Shown here: one piece after another, positions 52,714-59,955 of the stretch | Position numbering within the stretch: position 1 is the first letter of the stretch | Layout of the letters: each line of letters begins with the position of its first letter | From: Rhizobium sp. Root1203 | Lineage (GTDB): Bacteria > Pseudomonadota > Alphaproteobacteria > Rhizobiales > Rhizobiaceae | DNA length: 64,000 nucleotides | NCBI RefSeq assembly: GCF_001424945.1 | Contig: NZ_LMCW01000016.1 | Coordinates: forward strand, 17,445 to 81,444 | Direction of reading: 5' to 3' | Made by a program: the position numbers and the translations under genes | The notes under the pieces: model-generated | Told to the model about the DNA's origin: nothing | Database searches by the model: none | What the model saw: only the letters and a program-made list of their open reading frames with translations

Positions 52714-53571
52714 ATGACCTTCAGGGCTGCCGCCATTCAAATGTGCTCGGGCGTGGATCCCGAGCGAAACGCTGCCGCAATGGCCCGACTCGTGCGCGAC
52801 GCGGCCGCGAGGGGCGCGACTTATGTGCAGACGCCCGAGATGACCGGCATGCTGCAACGCGACCGTGCGGCGGCCAAGTCTCTGCTGCGGGAAGAAGCCC
52901 ACGACATCATCGTCGGCACCGGCGCAGAACTCGCCAAGGAACTTGGCATCTACATGCATGTCGGTTCGACGGCGATTGCGCTTGACGGCGGCAAACTTGC
53001 CAATCGCGGCTATCTCTTCGGCCCGGACGGCAGGATCCTCAATCGATACGACAAAATCCACATGTTCGACGTCGACCTCGACAATGGCGAGAGCTGGCGC
53101 GAAAGCGCTGCGTACCGGCCTGGAACGGAGGCACGGGTACTGTCGCTGCCTTTTGCCGAGATGGGTTTTGCCATCTGCTACGACGTGCGGTTTCCAGCGC
53201 TCTTCCGTGCTCAGGCCGTTGCCGGGGCAGAGGTGATGACGGTGCCCGCCGCCTTCACCAAACAGACCGGCGAGGCGCATTGGGAAATCCTTCTGCGTGC
53301 CCGTGCGATCGAGAACGGCGTGTTCGTCGTAGCCGCCGCGCAGGCGGGGCTGCATGAAGACGGGCGCGAGACATTTGGCCATTCGATGATCATCGATCCA
53401 TGGGGCAAGGTGCTGGCAGCTGCCGGGCCTGCCGGCGAAGCGGTGATTGTCGCCGAGATCGATACGTCGGCGGTGAAGGCTGCGCATGACAAGATTCCGA
53501 ACCTTGCGAATGCTCGGGAGTTTTCCGTAGAGAAGGTTGCGGGGGCCGCCACAGGAGGCGTAGCCGCTTGA
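52714..53571 (+). CDS. Carbon-nitrogen hydrolase (nitrilase superfamily, Nit2/NitFhit-like)
   Basis: 285-aa amidase-type hydrolase. The catalytic triad is Glu in QTPEMTGML, Lys in RYDKIHMFDVDL and Cys in GFAICYDVRFP, spaced as in the superfamily. The C-terminus contains GHSMIIDPWGKVLAAAG. Relatives of this type deaminate oxidised glutathione or omega-amides, which suits the position beside glutaredoxin; the substrate is not proved. Its stop overlaps the TTG start of the next gene. Confidence 0.92.
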   Translation: MTFRAAAIQMCSGVDPERNAAAMARLVRDAAARGATYVQTPEMTGMLQRDRAAAKSLLREEAHDIIVGTGAELAKELGIYMHVGSTAIALDGGKLANRGYLFGPDGRILNRYDKIHMFDVDLDNGESWRESAAYRPGTEARVLSLPFAEMGFAICYDVRFPALFRAQAVAGAEVMTVPAAFTKQTGEAHWEILLRARAIENGVFVVAAAQAGLHEDGRETFGHSMIIDPWGKVLAAAGPAGEAVIVAEIDTSAVKAAHDKIPNLANAREFSVEKVAGAATGGVAA

Positions 53572-53996
53572 TCCGTTATTCGCTTCGTTGTGAAAACGCA
53601 CACGAATTTGAAGGCTGGTTTTCCGAAAGTGCGGATTTCGAGCGTCAAGTCGAGTCTGGTTTTCTGACCTGCCCAGTGTGCAGTTCCCCTTCCATTTCAA
53701 AGCTGCTGATGGCGCCGTCCGTTGCCACTGCGCGCAAGAAGAGCGAGATGCAGACGCTTGCGATGGACACGATGCGGCGTGAAGCCTTCCTGAAGCTCAA
53801 GGAGGCCGTGTCCACCATCAAGGCCAATTCCGAGGACGTCGGCACACGTTTTCCGGAAGAGGCACGCAAGATCCACTACGGTGAAGCCGACGCCCGCGGC
53901 ATCATCGGCCAGACGACGCCTGACGAAGCCCAGGCCCTGCTTGAAGAAGGCATCGAGATTGCCGCGCTGCCGGTGCTTCCGGATGACGTGAATTAG
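53568..53996 (+). CDS. DUF1178 family protein
   Basis: 142-aa protein of the DUF1178 family, of unknown function. An N-terminal zinc-ribbon-like part (IRYSLRCENAHEFEGWF, then CPVCSS) is followed by a helical region and an acidic tail (FPEEARKIHYGEADARGIIG). It starts with TTG at 53568, with AGGAGG about ten bases ahead; this TTGA overlaps the nitrilase stop. Last gene of the comF-grxC unit. Confidence 0.9.
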   Translation: MIRYSLRCENAHEFEGWFSESADFERQVESGFLTCPVCSSPSISKLLMAPSVATARKKSEMQTLAMDTMRREAFLKLKEAVSTIKANSEDVGTRFPEEARKIHYGEADARGIIGQTTPDEAQALLEEGIEIAALPVLPDDVN

Positions 53997-53998
53997 CC

Positions 53999-54754
53999 TT
54001 AGTGAGCGCTATAGGCTCCGTCGACCAGATGGCAGCTTCCAGCGATAAAGCTGGCCTGTTCCGACAACAGGAAACACACGAGGGCGGATACCTCTTCCGG
54101 TGTTCCGCGGCGGGCCATTGGCTGCAGTGCCATCATCCGTCGCGTGCTTGCGACCTCCGTATGCTCCGAGAGAAGCGGCGTTTCGATCCAGCCGGGGGCG
54201 ACAGCGTTGATCCGGATGCCCAGTCGCGCATATTCCATCGCCGCAACCTTCGTCAGCCCGACTATCCCGTGCTTGGCCGCCGTATAGGCAGGGGCCGTCG
54301 GCAATCCGACAGAGCCAAGAACGGAGGACATGTTGACGATGGCCCCTCCACCCTGCCCGAGCATGGCGGCGATCTCGTATTTCATACAGTAGAAGACGCC
54401 ATTCAGATTGACGTCTATCACTTTCATCCAGTTGTCGAGCGGGTAGTCGGAGGTCGCCTTCCGGACGCCGTCGACCCCAGCGTTGTTGACTGCCAGATGC
54501 AGCCCGCCACATTCCCGGACGGCGAAATCGACAAGCCTTTCAACGGCGGCAGCGTCGGTGACATCGACAACGAAGTCGCGCGCCTTGCCTCCTTGTGAGC
54601 GAATCTCGGTTGCGATGGCGTTCGCTGTTCCGGCGTCGACGTCGGCGACGATAACCTCAGCGCCTTCGTCCGCAAGCTGCCGCGATATGGCCGCGCCTAT
54701 TCCAGACCCGCCACCCGTCACAATCGCGACTTTCCCTTCGAAGTCGAATTTCAT
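53999..54754 (-). CDS. SDR family oxidoreductase
   Basis: 251-aa classical SDR. TGGGSGIGAA is at about residues 14-23, NNAGVDG near 90 and the catalytic YTAAKHG follows the serine in NMSSVLG. The C-terminal GWIETPLLSEHTEV and FLLSEQASFIAGSCHLVDGAYSAH are typical of the glucose/3-oxoacyl dehydrogenase group. AAGGA precedes the ATG at 54754. The stop is three bases from the convergent DUF1178 end. Substrate unknown. Confidence 0.92.
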   Translation of the reverse strand: MKFDFEGKVAIVTGGGSGIGAAISRQLADEGAEVIVADVDAGTANAIATEIRSQGGKARDFVVDVTDAAAVERLVDFAVRECGGLHLAVNNAGVDGVRKATSDYPLDNWMKVIDVNLNGVFYCMKYEIAAMLGQGGGAIVNMSSVLGSVGLPTAPAYTAAKHGIVGLTKVAAMEYARLGIRINAVAPGWIETPLLSEHTEVASTRRMMALQPMARRGTPEEVSALVCFLLSEQASFIAGSCHLVDGAYSAH

Positions 54755-55054
54755 TTTTATCCTTGCTCCCCCATTGCGATACAATCGAGCAGAGGCCGAC
54801 GCATACTGCAATAAAATTCATTCGTAGCCCACAACAGAGAATTCAGCTCACCTAAGCGGAAGCCCCTGTGTGTTGCCCGCGACGCGTGGTGTGCGCTCGC
54901 CTAGATCCACTTCATATGGAGCATAACAACAAATGGTAACCCCCGATTGCTCTGAAATATCGAATCTCCTGTGCATCGGTTGGGAGACTTGGCCGAAAGG
55001 GATTCGGATGCTAAAGGAGAAGATAGGGGCTCACCAATTGCTTAGCAGGTAAAC
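54755..55054. other. Intergenic region without recognisable gene
   Basis: 300 bases between divergent genes. No ORF, tRNA or clear hairpin is seen. An AAAGGAGAAG purine tract occurs about 40 bases ahead of the downstream start, too far for a ribosome binding site. It presumably contains promoters of both neighbours. Confidence 0.5.
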
Positions 55055-55633
55055 ATGGACGAACACAATATTACGCGTCGCGGGCTTGTGTTGGGCTCGC
55101 TGGCTATACTGACTACGGGATGTACTACGAATTGGCCGCTAGGGTCGGGACTTACCTCATCAGGCGTAAAGCGTCGCTACGTCCGCAAGGAGGTAGAGTA
55201 TGCCGGTAGTGAACCGGTGGGCAGCATCGTCGTCAATACCTACGAGCGCCAGCTTTATTATATCGAGGGCGACGGCCGGGCGATGCGATATGCTGTGGCT
55301 GTGGGCGAGGAAGGTCTTACGCTGAAAGGCAGGGCGACCATCGGCCGCAAGGCGGAATGGCCGTCATGGACCCCCACCGCAAGCATGATCGAACGCAAGC
55401 CCAATCTCGGGCAATATGCAGGCGGCGTTCCTGGCGGTCCCAACAATCCGCTTGGTGCCGCAGCCCTCTATCTCTACCGCGGTGGGCAGGACACCTACTT
55501 TCGTCTGCACGGGACGAACGCGCCGTGGCTGATAGGCCAGGCAGTGTCGAATGGCTGCATTCGCCTAACGAACGAGGATATCGTCGACCTCTACAGTCGC
55601 GTCCCCGTGGGAACGCAAGTATTGGTCATATGA
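55055..55633 (+). CDS. L,D-transpeptidase (YkuD) lipoprotein
   Basis: 192-aa precursor of a lipid-anchored L,D-transpeptidase that forms 3-3 peptidoglycan crosslinks or attaches lipoproteins. A short signal peptide with twin arginines (ITRRGLVLG) ends in the lipobox TTGC at Cys23. The YkuD domain covers about 57-192, with His152 (RLHGTNAPWLIG) and the catalytic Cys168 (SNGCIRL). Seven bases of upstream leader give no clear ribosome binding site. It stands alone, with another small lipoprotein 172 bases downstream. Confidence 0.93.
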   Translation: MDEHNITRRGLVLGSLAILTTGCTTNWPLGSGLTSSGVKRRYVRKEVEYAGSEPVGSIVVNTYERQLYYIEGDGRAMRYAVAVGEEGLTLKGRATIGRKAEWPSWTPTASMIERKPNLGQYAGGVPGGPNNPLGAAALYLYRGGQDTYFRLHGTNAPWLIGQAVSNGCIRLTNEDIVDLYSRVPVGTQVLVI

Positions 55634-55804
55634 TCCTTACATTTTGTGGCGACGTTGCCACGCTCTGTTAGGCATTGTGAGGCGTTGAGCCGGGCAGACC
55701 TACGCATTTGCCTTTCAGCGCTTGGCTTCGACGAATTTTGCGGCTATTAGTAGAATCGTTGCCTTCGATAACCTTATTCCATGCGAAACGGAGAGGACTA
55801 CTTG

Positions 55805-55936
55805 ATGAGCAGAATCCTAGTTATGTGCCTGATTGCGCTGTTTTCGGTGTCGAGCCTGACAGCTTGCGGAACCATTGGTAAGGGCAAGGGGAAAGCCCCG
55901 CCACCTGCCGCGGAACCGGCACCGGTTTATAAGTGA
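55805..55936 (+). CDS. Small lipoprotein
   Basis: 43-aa precursor. A hydrophobic signal ends in the lipobox LTAC at Cys21, followed by a short mature part of about 23 residues: a Lys/Gly run (GKGKGK), then PPPAAEPAPVYK. GGAGAGG lies about eight bases ahead of the ATG, a good ribosome binding site. No family is recognised. Such tiny Pro-rich lipoproteins are common in rhizobia. Confidence 0.72.
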   Translation: MSRILVMCLIALFSVSSLTACGTIGKGKGKAPPPAAEPAPVYK

Positions 55937-56087
55937 CAGCTGACTTCTAGCTGAACGCGGGAGGGGGCATTCGTGGCCCTTCCCACACTTCGCTTTTCGG
56001 GCAAAACCAGTTCCGTGGCTCGCATTGAAAGTCCGTCGAGCTGGCTTTGTATCTTTGCTCACTCGATCCCGGAGATGAAGCGCAGCT

Positions 56088-56672
56088 ATGCCGCTTACCA
56101 AAAGCTCTCTATCCCTTCTGGTCCTAGTCGCGCTTGCGACAACATCCTGTCAAACTGAAGATAAGCCGCCTCAGCCGAGGTTCGTTTCGGACGCCACTGG
56201 CGGATCCGTCGGCACTGCTTCTCAGAAACGAGAGGGCCAGTACTTCATAGAATTCCGCTCGCGCTATGCGCTGAGCTACGGCCACACCTACGTGGTTTTC
56301 GGTCGGTTGAACAAAGCCGGCGGGGTCGCCACCCAGGAAGTCGCCGGGCTCGCCCCGTCCGGCAATGTCGATGCCTACGTGCTCGGTCACTTCGTGCCTG
56401 TGCCGGCCACGACCGGCGTAACCGATGGTGACCTGGAGGAAGAATACCGGTCCGCAAGCTGGCGCGTCCTGCTGACGCAAGCCGAATACAACAAGGTCGT
56501 TGCATCTATCCGGCAGTTGCAGGCGAAATCGAAAGTCTGGCAGGCATCTGTGTCCAACTGCAACAATTTTGTTGGGGAAATTGCTGCCTCAATGGGATAT
56601 AAGACGCCTAGCATATGGCTCCGGCCGCAGCAGTTTGTGACAAAGCTGAGAGAGATGAATACGGCGGCTTGA
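56088..56672 (+). CDS. Lipoprotein with permuted papain-like (NlpC/P60/DUF4105-like) domain
   Basis: 194-aa precursor with a signal peptide and lipobox ATTSC (Cys21). The mature part has a histidine first, His66 in SYGHTYVVFG, and a cysteine later, Cys158 in VSNCNNFVGEIA. This His-then-Cys order and the N-C-N-N-F motif resemble circularly permuted papain folds such as LRAT-like and DUF4105 proteins. Between them lie GLAPSGNV and a conserved-looking GHFVPVPATTG loop. A murein or lipid target is possible. Family relation is by pattern only. Confidence 0.7.
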   Translation: MPLTKSSLSLLVLVALATTSCQTEDKPPQPRFVSDATGGSVGTASQKREGQYFIEFRSRYALSYGHTYVVFGRLNKAGGVATQEVAGLAPSGNVDAYVLGHFVPVPATTGVTDGDLEEEYRSASWRVLLTQAEYNKVVASIRQLQAKSKVWQASVSNCNNFVGEIAASMGYKTPSIWLRPQQFVTKLREMNTAA

Positions 56673-56734
56673 TGGTATTGGGTATGCCATCTGCCCTGCC
56701 GATTACAGGATACAGAAGGGCCTGGGTGGTTTAA

Positions 56735-57322
56735 TTGAGCATAGCTGCTTTTGGTAAGTTGGCGTGGGTACTCGGCGTCATCGCCTGGTATATTATTCGG
56801 TATCCTTTTGAGCGTCGCGCCAAGCGGGTCAGGGTTGTCAGTCATAAACGCTCGACTTCAGAGGCGGCTGGGCTTGCCTTTGCGATGCTCGGGCTGGCAG
56901 TCGTCCCCGCCTTCTATGTGGCGACCGGCATACCGCGTGCGGCTGACTACCCCGCTCATATATGGGCTGTGGTCGTGGGAGCGTTGCTGTATGGCGCGGC
57001 AATGTGGGTCTTTCGCAGAACGCACAAGGCGCTCGGGCGCAATTGGTCCATAACGCTGGAGATTCGCGAAAAGCACGAGCTTGTATCCGGCGGGCCGTAC
57101 GCCCTTATCCGCCACCCGATGTACACTTCTTTCCTGCTGATGGGCCTCGGTCAGGCATTCCTGCTGTCGAACTGGGTGGTAGGACTGGCAGGCGTGATCG
57201 GTTTTGCAATTCTGTTTTTTCTGCGGGTGGACAAGGAGGAGCGAATGATGCTCGAGCTTTTCGGCCCTCAGTACCGCGCCTATATGGACAGGACGAAGCG
57301 AATTATCCCCTATCTTTATTAG
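56735..57322 (+). CDS. Isoprenylcysteine carboxyl methyltransferase-family membrane protein
   Basis: 195-aa membrane protein of the ICMT/PEMT superfamily. Four to five helices, with the SAM-binding signature SGGPYALIRHPMYTSF and the C-terminal EERMMLELFGPQYRAYMDRT that ends RIIPYLY. In bacteria such proteins methylate lipid or isoprenoid groups, but rarely with known substrate. The start is a TTG at 56735 with GGGTGG about five bases ahead. It begins a three-gene operon with an E2-like acyltransferase and an SDR. Confidence 0.88.
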   Translation: MSIAAFGKLAWVLGVIAWYIIRYPFERRAKRVRVVSHKRSTSEAAGLAFAMLGLAVVPAFYVATGIPRAADYPAHIWAVVVGALLYGAAMWVFRRTHKALGRNWSITLEIREKHELVSGGPYALIRHPMYTSFLLMGLGQAFLLSNWVVGLAGVIGFAILFFLRVDKEERMMLELFGPQYRAYMDRTKRIIPYLY

Positions 57323-57332
57323 AGGTGGCGTG

Positions 57333-58115
57333 ATGCGAGGCAGAGCCATCAAGCTTTCGGCGCCGCGACGCCTTGTCGGAGATCTGATGCGGTTCTCCAT
57401 CGGGGTGCCGCGGGTCACCGTGCAGCGGCAAATGAATCTCCGGGAGCTTCTGGAGGCCAGAAAGGCGCAGCCGGATCGGCCCTCGTGGACCGTGCTTTTC
57501 CTCAAGGGCTATGCGCTTCTTTCGCGCGAGACGCCTGATTTTCGACGTGCTTACGTCAAATTCCCCAAGCCGCAGCTTTATGAGTACCCGGAAAGCGTTG
57601 CGTCTGTCGCCCACGAGCGCGATTACGAGGGTGAGCGGGCCGTGTTGTTGACAACGATCAAGCATCCGGAGCGACGTTCGCTCGCCGAACTCGGGTCCCT
57701 GATCGAGCTGGCGCGATCACGCCCGGTTCTGGAGGTCAAGGAGTTCCGGCGTGCGCTGAAGATTGCCCGTGCACCGGGACCCATCCGATGGCTGCTGATG
57801 TGGCTGGGACTCAATCTCGGGCAGAAACGGGCGCGCTATTTCGGAACCTTCCAGCTGTCAGTCTATTCCGGCCTCGGCGCCGAATCCCTCAATCCGCTGA
57901 CCCCTCTGACGACGATCTTCAACTACGGCCAGATCACCGACGAAGGATTGGTCACGGTGCGCATCCACTACGACCACAGGGTCATGGACGGAGCCAATGT
58001 GGCGCGCGCACTGGAACGGTTCGAAGCGATACTCAATGGCGACGTCGCCGACGAGGTGAGGCGCCTCGATCAGGCCGCCGCTCACCGCGAGGCGGTTTCG
58101 GGAACGGCGACATGA
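57333..58115 (+). CDS. Stand-alone 2-oxoacid dehydrogenase E2-like acyltransferase domain protein
   Basis: 260-aa protein that resembles only the catalytic domain of E2 (CAT fold). The C-terminal motif YDHRVMDGANVARAL carries the E2 His215 and Asp219 pair. There is no lipoyl domain and no E1-binding domain, so it cannot be a normal pyruvate/2-oxoglutarate E2. GTG at 57330 directly precedes the ATG at 57333, which has AGAGG ahead. It is 10 bases after the ICMT gene and overlaps the SDR by four bases. An acyl-CoA-dependent transferase, relative of chloramphenicol acetyltransferase, is the best guess. Confidence 0.82.
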   Translation: MRGRAIKLSAPRRLVGDLMRFSIGVPRVTVQRQMNLRELLEARKAQPDRPSWTVLFLKGYALLSRETPDFRRAYVKFPKPQLYEYPESVASVAHERDYEGERAVLLTTIKHPERRSLAELGSLIELARSRPVLEVKEFRRALKIARAPGPIRWLLMWLGLNLGQKRARYFGTFQLSVYSGLGAESLNPLTPLTTIFNYGQITDEGLVTVRIHYDHRVMDGANVARALERFEAILNGDVADEVRRLDQAAAHREAVSGTAT

Positions 58116-58996
58116 CCCGTGACGGCGCGTTGCGTCCGGCTGTCGTGGTGGTCGGCGGGTCCCGCGGTATCGGCAGGGCCATTGCCAAGGTTGCGGCACG
58201 CGAGCACGCAGTCGTCGTTCTCGTTGCACGTTCGCCCGACGGCCTTGCCGCTGCCGCAACCGACGTCAAGGAAGCCGGCGGCGAGCCGCTCACGTTCGAG
58301 CTGGATCTCCTGGCGGTCGATGCGTCGGCGCGCCTGCAGGATTTCCTCGCCGCCAACGATCTGGTTTGCGACGTGCTGGTCAATAGCGCGGGCTACGGTT
58401 TGCGCGGCGCGGCGACGACGCTTGCAAGAGACGATCAGCTCGGGATCATCGATCTCAACATACGCGCCCTCAGCGACATGACCCTCCGGTTCTTGCCGGG
58501 CATGGTGGCTCGCGGGCGCGGCGGCGTGCTCAATCTCGGTTCCATTGCCGGGTTCACGCCCGGGCCGGGCATGGCGTTTTACTATGCCAGCAAGGCCTTC
58601 GTGCGCTCCTTTTCGCAAGCTCTTCACCAGGAATTGCGCGGTACCGGGGTGACCGTCACCTGCGTCGCCCCGGGACCCGTGGCGACGGAATTCCTCGAGC
58701 GATCCGGTGCCGACAGGGCAGCGCTGTTCAAAATTCTCCCGAAGCTCGATTCGCATTATGTGGCGGAACGTGCCTGGCGCGGGTTCAAGTCCGGCCGGCG
58801 GCTTGTCGTGCCGGGCATCTCGGCCAAGCTGGTGGCCGTGGCAGCGACGCTGCTGCCGTCGGCGCTTCTGCTGCCCTTGATCGGCCGGCTACAGCGGCGG
58901 AGCGGCGATCCCTGCCTGTGTGGTTCGGGAAAGACCTTCAAGGAGTGCTGCGGCAACCGCCATGCCCGGCGGCGTCCTGGCACCCTGACAGAGTAG
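58112..58996 (+). CDS. SDR oxidoreductase with C-terminal SEC-C-like zinc motif
   Basis: 294-aa protein. Residues 8-250 are a classical SDR: VVGGSRGIGRAIA, NSAGYGLRG and the active site YYASK preceded by NLGSIAGF. The C-terminal 30 residues carry a CXC...CC motif (Cys268, Cys270, Cys279, Cys280 in CLCGSGKTFKECCG), the same pattern as the SecA zinc motif in this window. Start at 58112 overlaps the E2-like stop by four bases (ATGA). The zinc tail is an unusual addition for an SDR and may tether it to a partner. Confidence 0.88.
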   Translation: MTRDGALRPAVVVVGGSRGIGRAIAKVAAREHAVVVLVARSPDGLAAAATDVKEAGGEPLTFELDLLAVDASARLQDFLAANDLVCDVLVNSAGYGLRGAATTLARDDQLGIIDLNIRALSDMTLRFLPGMVARGRGGVLNLGSIAGFTPGPGMAFYYASKAFVRSFSQALHQELRGTGVTVTCVAPGPVATEFLERSGADRAALFKILPKLDSHYVAERAWRGFKSGRRLVVPGISAKLVAVAATLLPSALLLPLIGRLQRRSGDPCLCGSGKTFKECCGNRHARRRPGTLTE

Positions 58997-59041
58997 CCGC
59001 ATTTCGGGCGACGTGGATTTCGCCGGCCTATTTTTCTCTGC

Positions 59042-59788
59042 TCAGGCCTCCCGCTTGGCGAGCAGCATGTAGTTGACGTCCATGTCCTTCGACAGGTTCC
59101 ACTGGTTCGACAGCGGATTGAAGAAGACGCCGGTGCGGTCGACGATTGTCAGGCCGCCTTCCGTAGCCGGCTTCTCGATTTCTTCGGGGCGGACAAGCTT
59201 TTCATATTGATGCGTACCGCGCGGCAGCCAGCGCAGGATGTTCTCCGCTGCGAAAATGGCCAGCGCGGCCGCTTTCATCGTGCGGTTTATCGTGGCAACG
59301 AACATCAGGCCGCCGGGCCGAACCATCTTCGCGCACGTGGCGATGAAGAACTCGACGTCGGCAACGTGTTCGACCACTTCCATATTAAGGACGATGTCGA
59401 AGGTTTCGCCGGCCTCGGCCAACTGCTCGGCTGTCACCGCGCGATAATCCACCGGAACGCCGGATGCCATTGCGTGCGTGGAGGCGATGCCGATGTTCTT
59501 TTCGGATGGGTCGGCACCGACGACCGTCGCACCCATGCGCGCCACCGGCTCAGACAGCAGGCCGCCGCCGCAGCCTATATCCAGGACCCGCAAACCTTCC
59601 AGCGGCCTTGCGCTGCGAACGTCGCGGCCGAAATTCTCCGCAGCCTTATCCCTGATGTAGGCGAGGCGTACGGGGTTGAACTTGTGCAGCGGCCTGAACT
59701 TGCCGGTCGGGCTCCACCACTCGGCCGCCATGGCTGAAAAACGGTCCACCTCGCTCTGGTCGATCGTGCTCTTGGCCGCTTCCGTCAT
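59042..59788 (-). CDS. ubiG: Ubiquinone biosynthesis O-methyltransferase UbiG
   Basis: Carries out both O-methylations of ubiquinone synthesis using SAM. 248 aa, with the N-terminal family block FSAMAAEWWSPTGKFRPLHK, the SAM loop VLDIGCGGGLLSEP and VLNMEVVEHVADV. LRWLPRGTHQYEKLVRP near the C-terminus is typical of UbiG. GGAG precedes the ATG at 59788. It converges on the SDR of the preceding operon. Confidence 0.96.
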   Translation of the reverse strand: MTEAAKSTIDQSEVDRFSAMAAEWWSPTGKFRPLHKFNPVRLAYIRDKAAENFGRDVRSARPLEGLRVLDIGCGGGLLSEPVARMGATVVGADPSEKNIGIASTHAMASGVPVDYRAVTAEQLAEAGETFDIVLNMEVVEHVADVEFFIATCAKMVRPGGLMFVATINRTMKAAALAIFAAENILRWLPRGTHQYEKLVRPEEIEKPATEGGLTIVDRTGVFFNPLSNQWNLSKDMDVNYMLLAKREA

Positions 59789-59955
59789 GGGCTTGCTCCT
59801 TGGTTGGTCACGACTGAAGTCGGACGAACGGCTGATGAAGTCAAGGGGTGCCGGGACGTCGGTTGAGATCGACCGAGAAAGGCTCGGCTACACCAAGAGG
59901 ATATGGAGCACTTCATATTATTGCATGCTAATGTAAATATATTGAGGGTAAAGCG

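Noticed and set aside
52399..53700. 433-codon minus-strand ORF opposite grxC and the nitrilase gene
   Set aside because: It runs antisense across two genes with complete active sites; it has no motif of its own.
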